A DNA stretch of 64,000 nt, taken from positions 248,001-312,000 of the forward strand of contig NZ_JACLAW010000001.1 in the NCBI RefSeq assembly GCF_014230315.1, written 5' to 3'. Each line of letters opens with the position of its first letter. Position 1 is the stretch's first letter. Below are positions 45,401 through 56,344 of the stretch, one piece after another. Origin of the DNA: Novosphingobium flavum. Its GTDB lineage: Bacteria; Pseudomonadota; Alphaproteobacteria; Sphingomonadales; Sphingomonadaceae. A program made the translations under genes and the position numbers. A model generated the notes under the pieces. That model saw only the letters and a list, made by a program, of their open reading frames with translations. It was not told the origin of the DNA and searched no databases.

Positions 45401-45918
45401 TCGCCGCAGCTGCCCGGCGCGGTACCTTGATCCACCGCCTGCTCGAACGTCTGCCCGATCTTGCGGCCGAGAGCAGGCATGAGGCCGCCGCCCGCTGGCT
45501 TGCCCGCAATGCCGCCGATCTTGCGCAAGATGTCCGCGCCGAGATGGCCGGGGCTGCGCTGCGCGTGCTCGCGGTCGAAGGCTGGGGCGATCTGTTCGGG
45601 CCCGGCGCCCTTGCCGAAGTCCCGATTGCCGCCACGGTCGGCGAGCAGGTCGTCGCCGGCACGATCGACCGCCTGATCGTGACGGCCGGGCGCATCCGGC
45701 TGGTCGATTTCAAGACCGCGCGCCGTCCGCCGGCTTCAGCGGAGCAGGTTCCCGTGGCGATCCTGCGCCAGATGGGGGCCTATGCCGCCGCGCTCGAACA
45801 GGTCTGGCCGGGCCGGATAATCGAGGCGGCCCTGCTCTATACCGAGGCGCCTGCATTGATCGTCCTGCCGGACGAACTGGTGGCGCGGCACAAGCCCGGG
45901 TTTGCGGGGGCGCAATAA
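42448..45918 (+). CDS. addA: Double-strand break repair helicase-nuclease AddA
   Basis: The 1156-residue protein has UvrD/Rep-type helicase motifs: Walker A SASAGTGKTQVL near residue 27, FTKAGAAEMANRV, IDEAQDTNAAQW, VGDYKQAIFRFQGTSP, VMTVHGSKGLQAPIVIL and LLYVAMTRAEEAL. A C-terminal PDDEXK nuclease domain includes VAGTIDRLIVTAGRIRLVDFKTAR. It forms the AddAB complex with AddB. The ATG at 42448 follows the second copy of the tandem unit. trxA follows after 80 bp. Confidence 0.96.
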   Translation: MSKVYPLQDNQRLAVDPRDTVWLSASAGTGKTQVLSARVLRLLLSEGVSPAQILCLTFTKAGAAEMANRVNEVLANWVRMPDVALGIELQAIGASANDATRARARTLFAAVLDCPGGGLRINTIHAFAQWLLAGFPEEAGLSPGTRAMEDRDRALLSREVLSRLLLDAEDQGDHEMLDALAALSLRMGPDEVERFLLRCATAREAWFGPGSWVPPLRPRVERLLGLPEGRDLAELCDDAAFDTRSLRRCMEINAAWPAQTGQNAANAIGHWLAKDEGARADAIDALAEVFFTKGGELRASKSQQKIDPAYADFVGRVAACINAVCERKAMLALAGWLTPALTLGRRFALAWDEAKTREGLIDFDDQIRQAADLLTRSDLADWIRYKLDRRFDHILIDEAQDTNAAQWQIIEALTGDFFAGAGQHGAEALRTLFVVGDYKQAIFRFQGTSPENFERARRSVKEQMLGAAANAEQLRGASGLRELQELGLGRSYRTARPILEFVDAAISGIGPERFGLSASPEPHLGEDRPGLVTLWRPVGLSGDDTGEEPDEGEEGWLSRPDRQLADRIARQVAAWLRDGYALVKGQPRRAAAGDVMVLVRKRKELAGLIVARLHARGVPVAGVDRLRLGAPLAVKDLIAALRFAAQPRDSLTLAALLVSPLVGWSQEDLLEHGYREPGVPLWDHLRRSRGPLVAATVGQLLELLARADFAPPQALLQWLLVGPWQGRRRLVARLGTEANDPIDELVNAAHAYAATDTPSLVGFLNWFDAGDGELKREAEGGGGLVRVMTVHGSKGLQAPIVILADAADNPDRGLGAELALSEPGPAGLRHVPSIPLPGLRKDEKLGRIAAAEALVGKEEREEHWRLLYVAMTRAEEALFVTGSLGPRETRPAEDSWYARLAEVFGDAAWQADPLWGERIEHGNAPAPPPARAAEALALPLPAALPAWLSRPLAAEPRPPRPLAPSALGEDSAADPPRPAGRAADVAAAARRGTLIHRLLERLPDLAAESRHEAAARWLARNAADLAQDVRAEMAGAALRVLAVEGWGDLFGPGALAEVPIAATVGEQVVAGTIDRLIVTAGRIRLVDFKTARRPPASAEQVPVAILRQMGAYAAALEQVWPGRIIEAALLYTEAPALIVLPDELVARHKPGFAGAQ

Positions 45919-45998
45919 TCCTGTACCCGCTGGGCGTTGCATGCGGGCCCCGGCGGCCTAGATAACAGTCCGAAACAAGTGTCAGGAGTAGTGATTCC

Positions 45999-46319
45999 AT
46001 GCCCACCGTGAAGGTTACCGACGCCAGCTTCGACAGCGATGTGCTGGCTTCCGACAAGCCCGTGCTGGTCGATTTCTGGGCGGAATGGTGCGGCCCGTGC
46101 AAGATGATCGGCCCGGCCCTCGAGGAAATCGCCGACGAGTTGGCTGAAGATGTGACCATCGCCAAGGTCGACATCATGGCCAACACCGACACTGCGACCA
46201 AGTTCGGCGTCCAGTCGATCCCGCTGCTGGTGCTGTTCAAGAATGGTGAGCCGGTTGCCCAGAAGCTCGGCGCTGCCCCCAAGGGTGCGCTGAAGGCCTG
46301 GATCCAGGGCGCTCTCTAA
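45999..46319 (+). CDS. trxA: Thioredoxin
   Basis: The 106-residue protein carries the redox motif [13 protein letters not shown] (C31, C34), VDFWAEW, and the cis-proline segment [13 protein letters not shown]. It reduces protein disulfides, including those of peroxiredoxins and ribonucleotide reductase. RBS CAGGAGTAG precedes the ATG. Its position after addBA is typical of alphaproteobacteria. It is convergent with the inositol-monophosphatase-like gene, 3 bp apart. Confidence 0.97.
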   Translation: MPTVKVTDASFDSDVLASDKPVLVDFWAEWCGPCKMIGPALEEIADELAEDVTIAKVDIMANTDTATKFGVQSIPLLVLFKNGEPVAQKLGAAPKGALKAWIQGAL

Positions 46320-46322
46320 GCG

Positions 46323-47129
46323 TTAAATCGCCTGCATTCGCGCGGCGAGGTCGTCCCACAGGGCCGGGCTCGCCGCGCCGATCAGGCCGGGCTCCAGATG
46401 CCGGTCAACCCGGTATTCCGAGCCGTCCGGCCGGGCAGCCCGCCCGCCGGCCTCGTTGAGGAACAGCACGCCCGCCGCATGGTCCCACGCGAGGGTGCGC
46501 TCGAACACCGAGACGTCGTTCACCCCCAGCGCAAGGCGCGGATACTGTTCGGCCGCGCAGCGCGGAATGTCGACCAGCGCATAGTGCGGGGCAATGTGCG
46601 CCATGAGCGCCGCGCGCCGTGCCGCATCGGCGAAGATCACCGAAATTGCGGCAACCGGCGGTTCCTGCCCCGTGCTACGGGCGCCGATCCGCTCTCCGTT
46701 GACGAAGGCGCCGCCGCCGCGATGCGCCGTGCAGAGGCGCTGTTGCAAGGGATCGTAGATCCAGCCGGACAGGATTTCGCCCCGGTCGGCCAGCGCCAGC
46801 AGGATGCCGAAGGGCGGCTTGCCCACGGCGAAATTGTTGGTCCCGTCGAGCGGGTCGATGATCCAGCACAGCCTGTCGGCGAGCCGGTCCATCAGGGACG
46901 GGTCGGCATGGCAGCCTTCTTCGCCGACGATCGCCGCCTCGGGCAGGATGCGGGCCAGCCCCTCGGCCAGCCGCGCTTCGCTTTCGAGATCGGCCACGGT
47001 CACGACGTCGTCGGCCGCCTTGCTGATGATCTCGTCGGCCGTGAGCTGGCGATAGTGCGTCAGCAGGCATTGCTCGGCCGTCTCGCGCATCAGGGCGGAA
47101 ACGGCGTTGTCGAGGGCTTGGTTCGGCAT
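46323..47129 (-). CDS. Inositol-monophosphatase-family phosphatase
   Basis: The 268-residue enzyme has the metal motifs VGEEG (about 71) and WIIDPLDGTNNFAVGKPPFGILLAL (about 88-112), and the C-terminal WDHAAGVLFLNEAGG. Members act on inositol phosphates, 3'-phosphoadenosine phosphates or histidinol phosphate. Which one cannot be read from the sequence. It follows argJ on the same strand with only 7 bp between them, which would also fit an amino-acid-biosynthesis role. Confidence 0.9.
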   Translation of the reverse strand: MPNQALDNAVSALMRETAEQCLLTHYRQLTADEIISKAADDVVTVADLESEARLAEGLARILPEAAIVGEEGCHADPSLMDRLADRLCWIIDPLDGTNNFAVGKPPFGILLALADRGEILSGWIYDPLQQRLCTAHRGGGAFVNGERIGARSTGQEPPVAAISVIFADAARRAALMAHIAPHYALVDIPRCAAEQYPRLALGVNDVSVFERTLAWDHAAGVLFLNEAGGRAARPDGSEYRVDRHLEPGLIGAASPALWDDLAARMQAI

Positions 47130-47136
47130 GACGCCG

Positions 47137-48363
47137 TCAGCTGCGATAGTCGGCGTTGATCGAGATGTAACCGTGCGTGAGGTCGCAGGTCCACACGGTC
47201 GCGCGACCCTGGCCCAGCCCCAGATCCACGGAAATTCTCACTTCGCGGCCCTTGAGGTGCGCGGCCACCGGGGCCTCGTCGTAGTCGGCCAGTGGCTGGC
47301 CGTCCTTGGCCGCCCAGACCCCGCCGAAGCCGATCGAGAGCCTGTCGCGGTCGGCGGGTTCGCCGGCCTTGCCGACCGCCATGACCACGCGGCCCCAGTT
47401 GGCGTCTTCCCCGGCGATGGCGGTTTTTACGAGCGGAGAGTTGGCGATGGCGAGGCCGACCTTGCGGGCCGAGGCGTCGCTGACGGCGCCGGTTACGGCC
47501 ACTTCGATGAACTTCTGCGCGCCTTCGCCGTCCTTGACCACGAGGTGTGCAAGCTCCCTGCAAACGGACTGCAACGCCGCTGCAAAGGCATCGGCCCCGG
47601 CGCTCTCGAACGAGACCAGTGGAGCGTTGCCGGCAGCGCCGGTGGCGAAGGCCAGCACCGTGTCCGAGGTCGATGTGTCGCTGTCGACCGTGATGCAGTT
47701 GAAGGTCGCGTCGGCCGAGGCGGACAGGCATTGCTGGAGAAAGGCGGGGTCGACTGCCGCGTCGGTGAAGACGTAGCCGAGCATGGTTGCCATGTCGGGC
47801 GCGATCATGCCCGAACCCTTGATGATCGCACTGAAGTGGACCTTCACGTCGCCGATCATCGCGCTCGCCGTCGCGCCCTTGGGGAAGGTGTCGGTCGTGC
47901 CGATGGTGCGCGCTGCGTCTTCCCAGCCGCAGGGGTGGGCGGTGAGCGCGGCCTCGACCCCGGCGCGGGCCTTGTCCTTGGGCAGGGGGACGCCGATCAC
48001 GCCGGTGGAGGAGACGAAGACTTCCTCACGCCCGCAGCCGAGATGGTCGGCCACCTGCTCCATGATCTGCTCCACCGCCTCGCGTCCGCGATAGCCGGTG
48101 AAGGCGTTGGAATTGCCGGCGTTGACCACCAGGGCCCGGGCCTTGCCCTGCTTCACGTTCTGGCGGCCAAGCTCGACTTCGGACGAGCAGCAAACGTTGC
48201 GGGTGAACACGCCGGCAACGGCCGTGCCTTCGATCAATTCGACATAGGTCAGGTCACAGCGGCCCCAGTCCTTGTACCCGGCGCGGACGATGCGCGGGGT
48301 AACCCCGGCGATGGCGGGCAGGGCGGGGAAGGGCGAGGCGAGCGGGGAGACGGCTTCGGACAT
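47137..48363 (-). CDS. argJ: Glutamate N-acetyltransferase/amino-acid acetyltransferase ArgJ
   Basis: The 408-residue enzyme moves acetyl groups between ornithine and glutamate in arginine synthesis. The precursor self-cleaves before a threonine; here T193 in MATMLGYVFTDA is the nucleophile. Other matches are RNVCCSSEVELGR (near 57) and NAGNSNAFTGYRG. The N-acetylglutamate-forming second activity is expected but not provable by sequence. It starts at the ATG at 48363 and is followed by the phosphatase gene. Confidence 0.95.
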   Translation of the reverse strand: MSEAVSPLASPFPALPAIAGVTPRIVRAGYKDWGRCDLTYVELIEGTAVAGVFTRNVCCSSEVELGRQNVKQGKARALVVNAGNSNAFTGYRGREAVEQIMEQVADHLGCGREEVFVSSTGVIGVPLPKDKARAGVEAALTAHPCGWEDAARTIGTTDTFPKGATASAMIGDVKVHFSAIIKGSGMIAPDMATMLGYVFTDAAVDPAFLQQCLSASADATFNCITVDSDTSTSDTVLAFATGAAGNAPLVSFESAGADAFAAALQSVCRELAHLVVKDGEGAQKFIEVAVTGAVSDASARKVGLAIANSPLVKTAIAGEDANWGRVVMAVGKAGEPADRDRLSIGFGGVWAAKDGQPLADYDEAPVAAHLKGREVRISVDLGLGQGRATVWTCDLTHGYISINADYRS

Positions 48364-48394
48364 GGCCGAGGGACTAGCGCGCGCGGCCGTGAAA

Positions 48395-49537
48395 TCAAGC
48401 GTTGAGCGCCAGCCCTGGTGAATGCCCGTCGTGGTCGCCCATCGGCTTTGGCTGTTTGCCTCGTTCCAGCAAGCGCGCGGCGCAATGGGCCAGAACCAGG
48501 GAGATTGTCACGCTTGCCGCGGCGACAAGCGGCGCGAAGGTTTCCGGCACCCGGTCGCTGACCGCCTTGCCGCAGAGGAGCAAGGGATAATGGAAGACAT
48601 AGAGCGGATAGGACAGTCTGCCCATGGCCATCAGCAGGGCGGCAGGCTCGCCGCGCGAAGGTGCCGCGGCAAGCCACATGACCAAGGGGAAGGCCAGCAG
48701 GGTGAGGATCACGTCCCCCAGCCCACGTGAAAGCGGCAGAAGCGGCGAGAAGGCCACGATAGCCACCGGCAACAATAGCGAAACTTGCCATCCAAGGCCC
48801 GAATTGGCACCGCGCCGCACGGAGCGCCGGGCGAGCAGCATGCCGATCGGATAGGCGAACATCACTCGAAGCAGGCCTAGCCACCAGCCGTAAACATCCG
48901 GCCCGGCGCCGTTCGAGCCGATCATCGCAACGCTCACCGTGAGCGCCGCGCCGGCCAGGAGCGCCAGAAGCAGCAGGAGCCGGTCCGAAAGGCGCCACAG
49001 GATCAGCACATGGACTGCATTGGCGATCAGTTCGAACAGCAGCGACCATTCCGGTGGATCGACCACGAAAAGCTGCCCTTCGCCGGACAGGCGCGGCAGA
49101 ATCAACAGGCCAAGCGCCACATCGCGAACGGAAAACAAGGTTCCGCGCGCCGCGAAGTGACAGACGACGCCCAGCGCCACCCCCATCGCCATCAGGGGCC
49201 AAAGACGCATGATGCGCGCCTTCATGAACCGGGCGAAGGAAAGGCCCGCGGCAAACCGGCGGTCGAACGCCATGGCCAGAACGAAGCCGCTCAGCATGAA
49301 AAACAGATCGACGAGCAGGTAGCCTCGCTCAACCAGACCCCACCGACCGAAAGTCGTGGTGACATGGTACAGCACCACGCCGACCGCCGCCAAGGCGCGC
49401 AGTCCGTCCAGCACCGGCATGCGGGCGTCGGTCGTCGTTGGCGCAGTAAGGGCTCTCGTCACTCCCGCTTTATCGCCGCAAAACGTGAACAGCCGGTTAG
49501 GCGCGGTCGGCGCCGGGCCTGATCGGCTTTGCGCCAT
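48395..49537 (-). CDS. Acyltransferase-3 (OafA/YrhL-type) membrane protein
   Basis: The 380-residue inner-membrane protein has about ten hydrophobic segments and the acyltransferase-3 pattern: PVLDGLRALAAVGVVLYHV with its conserved Arg/His, LFFMLSGFVLA, FMKARIMRLWPL and LSYPLYVFHYPLLL. Family members move acetyl or succinyl groups to sugars, peptidoglycan or lipids. The first 40 residues precede the conserved part and may be over-extended; a start near 49420 (MPVLDGL) is possible. It sits 32 bp before argJ. Substrate unknown. Confidence 0.87.
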   Translation of the reverse strand: MAQSRSGPAPTAPNRLFTFCGDKAGVTRALTAPTTTDARMPVLDGLRALAAVGVVLYHVTTTFGRWGLVERGYLLVDLFFMLSGFVLAMAFDRRFAAGLSFARFMKARIMRLWPLMAMGVALGVVCHFAARGTLFSVRDVALGLLILPRLSGEGQLFVVDPPEWSLLFELIANAVHVLILWRLSDRLLLLLALLAGAALTVSVAMIGSNGAGPDVYGWWLGLLRVMFAYPIGMLLARRSVRRGANSGLGWQVSLLLPVAIVAFSPLLPLSRGLGDVILTLLAFPLVMWLAAAPSRGEPAALLMAMGRLSYPLYVFHYPLLLCGKAVSDRVPETFAPLVAAASVTISLVLAHCAARLLERGKQPKPMGDHDGHSPGLALNA

Positions 49538-49607
49538 GCTCGTGCGCGGTGATGTGACTTCAGGAGTGGACGAACCGCCTCGGCGCCCCTATCTGGTGTG
49601 ACCGACC

Positions 49608-49883
49608 ATGACCCGTCTGCTGCTCGCCTTTCTTGCCTTGCTCGGCATCGTTGCCCAGGCCGCTCCGGCCGAGGCGCGTCCCTGCGGCGAGACGGCGCAG
49701 GTCCGGCTGATCGCCTCCGGGGCGGCAGTCGCGGGGGTCATTGCCGTGCGCAGCATTGCCGCGCCGCCGCATCTTGCGCCGGTCCGCGGCGAACACTTCG
49801 CTTCCAGCGAAGTCCCGGTCGCCCTGCTGGCCATTGCGCCTGCGCCGACCGTCCTGATCAAGGTCGATCGCGCCCGCGAATAG
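49608..49883 (+). CDS. Small exported protein upstream of secA
   Basis: The 91-residue product begins with a signal peptide ([20 protein letters not shown], likely cut near AEA). The mature part is about 65 residues with one cysteine, no membrane helix. The ATG at 49608 has no clear RBS. The gene is 120 bp before secA on the same strand. A second frame for secA overlaps this region, but secA has its own start. No family recognised, and coding status is moderate. Confidence 0.6.
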   Translation: MTRLLLAFLALLGIVAQAAPAEARPCGETAQVRLIASGAAVAGVIAVRSIAAPPHLAPVRGEHFASSEVPVALLAIAPAPTVLIKVDRARE

Positions 49884-50002
49884 CGCGGCCCCCGGCATCC
49901 TTGTTTTTTCGCGCGAAACCGGCCCGCTGGCCCGCGCGTATTCACCCTATCGTCACGTCATGCCGCGCCTTCGGCGCGCGGCGCTCATCACAGGATATTC
50001 CC

Positions 50003-52744
<2,742 letters not shown>

Positions 52745-52747
52745 CGG

Positions 52748-52781
52748 AAAAGGGGCGCGGGGAAACTCCGCGCCCCTTTTC
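52748..52781. terminator. Bidirectional terminator after secA
   Basis: AAAAGGGGCGCGG and CCGCGCCCCTTTT are perfect 13-bp arms with a 7-nt loop. T runs appear on both strands, so it can end both secA and the convergent small membrane-protein gene. Confidence 0.93.
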
Positions 52782-52825
52782 GGGTGAATTCACCGAGGCG
52801 GCGGCACCGGGTCGCGCGCTTGCGG

Positions 52826-53026
52826 CTATTCCATCATCATCAGAAGGGCCCAAGCGATGGCCGTGCCGATGATGAACAGGGTCCACGAACCGTAGATTTC
52901 AGTGCCCTGGACATTGAAATGCTGGATATGCAGCAGGCCGCCGGAACCGCCGCGCGTGCCGATGAAGGTCGAGATGATCCACGACAGGAAGGCGCCGGGG
53001 ATCAGGGCTTTCACGAGGGCGATCAT
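52826..53026 (-). CDS. Small two-helix membrane protein
   Basis: The 66-residue product has two hydrophobic helices (ALVKALIPGAFLSWIISTFIG and WTLFIIGTAIAWALLMMM) joined by a polar loop with HIQHFNVQGTEIYGS. Small proteins of this shape occur next to secA-type genes in sphingomonads; function unknown. It is convergent with secA across the bidirectional terminator. The start ATG at 53026 is preceded by CAAACGATG-type sequence with a weak RBS. Confidence 0.7.
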   Translation of the reverse strand: MIALVKALIPGAFLSWIISTFIGTRGGSGGLLHIQHFNVQGTEIYGSWTLFIIGTAIAWALLMMME

Positions 53027-53098
53027 CGTTTGCTCTGCATTGGAGTTTGGCGCGGCGCGGCAGGGCCGGCCCCGCCGAATGGGGTCAGGGCGCCATTA

Positions 53099-53458
53099 TC
53101 AGAAATCGAACCCTACTCCAACGTGAACGAGGCTTGGCGCATCGGCGCGGCCGCCGCCCAGCGCGCCCAGTTCGACTTCCGTGCCGCGCCGCGAACCGGC
53201 CTTGAGCGCGAGGTCGGGCAGCGGCGTTTCGTAGGTGGCATCGTCAAGCAGGGGGAAGCGATCGGCGGCGGCCTTGACCCGGAGCGGCGCCGGCTGCGCG
53301 AGGGCTGTGCGCTCGCGCGCGAACTCGGCCGGGGACAGCTCGATCCGCACCGGCGCATGGGCATGCGCGACCTCGGCGGCGAGAAGGTGCGGGGCGAGCA
53401 TTCCGAGCAGCAGGCCGATCGACATCGCGAAAACCTTTGCGGTTGGTAAGGACTGCAT
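53099..53458 (-). CDS. Small exported protein, function unknown
   Basis: The 119-residue product starts with a signal peptide (MQSLPTAKVFAMSIGLLLGM, likely cut after HLLA). The mature part has a Leu/Pro-rich segment and a C-terminal Gly/Ala part with the final phenylalanine after VGVGFDF. That is a possible outer-membrane-sorting end, though too short for a barrel. The ATG at 53458 has GGAAT upstream; a longer frame reaching 53488 lacks signal character. No family recognised. Confidence 0.65.
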   Translation of the reverse strand: MQSLPTAKVFAMSIGLLLGMLAPHLLAAEVAHAHAPVRIELSPAEFARERTALAQPAPLRVKAAADRFPLLDDATYETPLPDLALKAGSRRGTEVELGALGGGRADAPSLVHVGVGFDF

Positions 53459-53531
53459 CGCCGATTCCGGTGAAGTCCACATCAACAACCACGGAAAACC
53501 GACGTGGTTTCCGAAAAGGTAGGCACGTTGT

Positions 53532-53696
53532 TCAGTGGCGCTTCTGGCGCATGGCCTGGCGCGGGCTCAGCCGGGTGTGCCAGCGCATCTCCCGGTCGCG
53601 CAGGATCCGCCTGCGCCAGGTGATGATGGCGGCCGCGATGGACCCGAGAAGGACGGCGATGAGGCCGTAGGCGATGAGCAGGCGAGGTTCGATCAT
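53532..53696 (-). CDS. Short membrane protein (single helix)
   Basis: A 54-residue frame: MIEPRLLIAYGLIAVLLGSIAAAIITWRRR, a membrane anchor, followed by a basic tail RDREMRWHTRLSPRQAMRQKRH. The start overlaps the stop of the preceding gene (ATGA), so the two are coupled. It is probably a small inner-membrane partner of the preceding protein. No family recognised. Confidence 0.65.
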   Translation of the reverse strand: MIEPRLLIAYGLIAVLLGSIAAAIITWRRRILRDREMRWHTRLSPRQAMRQKRH

Positions 53697-54181
53697 GCCG
53701 CGTCCAGCGCCTGCGGCCCGGCCGTTTCCGCCAGCGCGCGGAGCAGGGCGGCGAGGACGGCCATGGATAGCCAGCGGGCGTTGCGGGAATGGGTGCCGTG
53801 GCCCGGATTGAGCTGGACCTGCGCAATCACGCTGCCGTCGGCCAGCCGCCCGCCGGTAAACACGGCGCGGGGAGGGAGCAGGGCGAGCGCCGCGGATTCG
53901 AACGCGCCGGCACGGGCGAGGTCTTCGGCCCGGTCGAGCATTTCGGCGGCGGTCCGCGGGTATAGCCGGAGATAGAGGTTGCCGAGCAGGTGGGTGGCCG
54001 CCGTCAGGCAGCCTGACTGCTGGCCGAACCCGGCCTCCTCGCAATTGCGGGCCAGTTCACGCAGGTTTCCGCGTTGCGGCGAAACCGTGGCGGGGGCGGT
54101 CGGTCGGATGTTTCTGATTTGCGACACGATTTTCTTTTCCTGCTGGGCGCCGATTGTTTCGACGTTCCCGCCTCGAGACAT
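53693..54181 (-). CDS. Unknown protein, operon partner of the small membrane protein
   Basis: The 162-residue product has no signal peptide and a mixed composition. It contains ELARNCEEAGFGQQSGCLTAATHLLGNLYLRLYP (two cysteines) and an Ala-rich helical C-terminal part. The ATG at 54181 (MSRGGNV) is used; a TTG six codons earlier is possible. It overlaps the following gene by ATGA. Upstream lies a promoter region with a CtrA-like box and a 13-mer shared with the pilin promoter. I cannot name a family. Confidence 0.6.
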   Translation of the reverse strand: MSRGGNVETIGAQQEKKIVSQIRNIRPTAPATVSPQRGNLRELARNCEEAGFGQQSGCLTAATHLLGNLYLRLYPRTAAEMLDRAEDLARAGAFESAALALLPPRAVFTGGRLADGSVIAQVQLNPGHGTHSRNARWLSMAVLAALLRALAETAGPQALDAA

Positions 54182-54565
54182 GCCCGGAAGATGCGGCAAA
54201 GGGAAACGTCCGGACGACGGGATGTGTAATTAAGGCGTTGAAATGACGAGTGTTTCTAACCTTTTATAGTTGCGCGTAATTCAGCTTAATCCGGTGCTAA
54301 CCACTGTCTCGGCCGGTGTTCCGGGGTTTGGATATGGCTTGCCGGCAGTTGAGCCTGGCGCAAGTCGGCCGAATCGCCAGGATGGCCGGAAGGGCCCTGA
54401 TCGCCGGCGACGGGCAGGGCGAGGCAGGGGTTCGCCTGCGCAAAGGGGGAGGGGCTTGTAGTTGCCCCGGCATCTGACTTATCGGGCGCTCCTGGCGCTT
54501 GCTTCCCGCGGCTATGTCGTCATTGTGAGAGGCTGACTTCAAGCCGTGTGGAGGAGCAAGCGTTT
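54182..54565. other. Promoter-sized gap, no convincing gene
   Basis: 384 bp between divergent genes. The AT-richer first half (54220-54305) holds the shared 13-mer GAGTGTTTCTAAC (54248-54260) and the CtrA-like box at 54286-54300. The second half is GC-rich with a 47-codon frame (54334-54477) that lacks an RBS and family features. Confidence 0.7.
54286..54300. promoter_or_regulatory. CtrA-like box upstream of the unknown two-gene operon
   Basis: TTAA-N7-CTAA, one mismatch to the CtrA consensus, 105 bp upstream of the 54181 start. The 13-mer GAGTGTTTCTAAC (54248-54260) lies between it and the gene, in the same order and at a similar distance as before the pilin gene. Confidence 0.35.
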
Positions 54566-56344
54566 ATGTCCCACGCAGGGGCGCTTTCCACTTTGGGTGA
54601 AGGAGTACTCCTCCTCGGCTTTGCCCTGACATTTGTGCTGGTTTTCCGCAGGTTGGGGCTTGGGGCTACGCTCGGTTATCTCCTTGCGGGCATCATGGTC
54701 GGGCCGCACGTTCTGGGCCTCGTCGGCGATGCTCACGCCAAGCTGGGGATCGCCGAGCTGGGGATTACCCTGCTGCTCTTCATCGTCGGGCTTGAGCTCA
54801 ATCCGTCCCGGCTTTGGCGAATGAAGCAGGAGATCCTGGGGATTGGGCTGGTGCAGGTCGTAGCCTGCGGCCTTGCCGTGGCTGGCGCCCTTGTCGTGGC
54901 CGGCTTCTCCCCGACCGCGGCCATTGCCCTCGGCCTGCCCTTGGCGCTGTCCTCTACCGCACAGGTACTGCCCATGCTCCGCTCATCGGGGCAAATGCGG
55001 ACACCGTTCGGCGAGCGGGCATTTGCGATCCTGCTGTTCCAGGATCTCTCGATCATCCCTCTCATCACCATCATCGCCGCGATGAGCCGCAATCCGGCGC
55101 AGGGGACGGAAACGCCCGGATGGCAGCTGGCGCTGTATAGTCTGCTCGCCGTTGCCGGGCTGATCGCAGCTGGCCGGTTCGCGATCCGCCCCCTGTTCAG
55201 GCTCATCGGCAACCTTGGCGAGCGCGAAATGTTCGTGGTCGCCGCGCTGTTCACGGTGGTGGGCGCGGCAGCCCTGATGGAGGCGCTGGGGCTGTCCACC
55301 GCACTCGGCGCGTTCGTGGCGGGGGTCATGCTCGCCGACTCTCCTTACCGGCATGAACTGGAAGCGGACGTCGAGCCGTTCCGGTCCATCCTGTTGGGCC
55401 TCTTCTTCCTGGCGGTCGGCATGCTGCTGGATCTCTCGGCCATCGCGGCACGGCCGCTGTTCGTTGTCGGCATGGCCATTGTGCTGATCGCGGTGAAGGC
55501 TGCCGTGATCTTCGCCATCGCCATGGCCGCCCGCATGCCCTGGCGCCGGGCCCTGGCGCTCGGCCTGCTGCTGAGCCAGGGCGGTGAATTCGGGTTCGTG
55601 CTGTTCACCCAGGCCCAGGGGGCCCTGCTCATTGCCCCCGAGACCGTCAGCCTGTTCGGCGCCGTGGTGACGCTTTCGATGGCAACGACGCCTTTTCTGA
55701 TGGCGGCCACGCGGCGGCTGCGCACCGCGCCGCTGGAGGCCGATGCGGCCCGCAAGGGGCCCGAGGCCGATGGGGCCAATGCCATTGTGGTGGGCTATGG
55801 CCGGTTTGGCCAGACCGTTGCCCAGATGCTGATCGCCAGCGATATCCCGGTTACCCTGATCGACACGGACGTCGAGATGATCGACGTGGCGGAAAGCTTT
55901 GGCGCCAAGGTCTATTTCGGGGACGGCACACGGATCGATCTGCTGCGGCAGGCCGGTGCCGACGAGGCGGAGCTGATCCTGTTCTGCATGGACGGCGACC
56001 AGCTGTCGCCCGACCTGGTCGAAAGCGTGCACGAGGCATTCCCGGATGCCGCTATCTATATTCGCGCGTTCGACCGCCGGGCCGTCATCAGCCTGCAGGG
56101 CACGCCGGCGCGTTACATCGTCCGGGAAGTCATGGAATCCGCGATCAAGATGGCACGGCTGGCGCTGGAAGCCGTATCCGTGAGCGGGGAAGCCATCGAG
56201 CGGGCCGAGGCGATGTACCGAAACCGCGACCGCGAACGGCTGCACAAGCAAATCGAGACTGGCGATGTGCGCAGCGCACGTGACCGCATTCTGGTGCAAC
56301 CCGGCAATGGCGGTCCGTCAGGGTTGTCAGCGGAAGGGCGTTAG
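54566..56344 (+). CDS. Kef-type monovalent cation:proton antiporter with TrkA-N domain
   Basis: The 592-residue protein has an N-terminal sodium/hydrogen-exchanger (CPA2) domain of about 12 helices (residues 10-380, with GYLLAGIMVGPHVLGL, ELGITLLLFIVGLELNP, LSSTAQVLPML and SQGGEFGFVLF). A C-terminal RCK/TrkA-N domain (AIVVGYGRFGQTVAQML, about 412-530) follows. It resembles KefB/KefC glutathione-gated potassium efflux systems, but no KefF/G partner is next to it. The ATG at 54566 is 9 bp from GGAGGAG; the GTG at 54548 precedes the RBS. The final 4 bp overlap the serine recombinase on the other strand. Confidence 0.9.
   Translation: MSHAGALSTLGEGVLLLGFALTFVLVFRRLGLGATLGYLLAGIMVGPHVLGLVGDAHAKLGIAELGITLLLFIVGLELNPSRLWRMKQEILGIGLVQVVACGLAVAGALVVAGFSPTAAIALGLPLALSSTAQVLPMLRSSGQMRTPFGERAFAILLFQDLSIIPLITIIAAMSRNPAQGTETPGWQLALYSLLAVAGLIAAGRFAIRPLFRLIGNLGEREMFVVAALFTVVGAAALMEALGLSTALGAFVAGVMLADSPYRHELEADVEPFRSILLGLFFLAVGMLLDLSAIAARPLFVVGMAIVLIAVKAAVIFAIAMAARMPWRRALALGLLLSQGGEFGFVLFTQAQGALLIAPETVSLFGAVVTLSMATTPFLMAATRRLRTAPLEADAARKGPEADGANAIVVGYGRFGQTVAQMLIASDIPVTLIDTDVEMIDVAESFGAKVYFGDGTRIDLLRQAGADEAELILFCMDGDQLSPDLVESVHEAFPDAAIYIRAFDRRAVISLQGTPARYIVREVMESAIKMARLALEAVSVSGEAIERAEAMYRNRDRERLHKQIETGDVRSARDRILVQPGNGGPSGLSAEGR

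Noticed and set aside
54334..54477. 47-codon frame in the gap before the Kef-type gene
   Set aside because: No RBS and no domain; Gly/Arg-rich composition looks like chance.
54983..56299. 438-codon minus-strand frame antisense to the Kef-type gene
   Set aside because: Composition is His/Gln/Arg-rich as in other shadows, with no domain; the plus-strand antiporter is certain.
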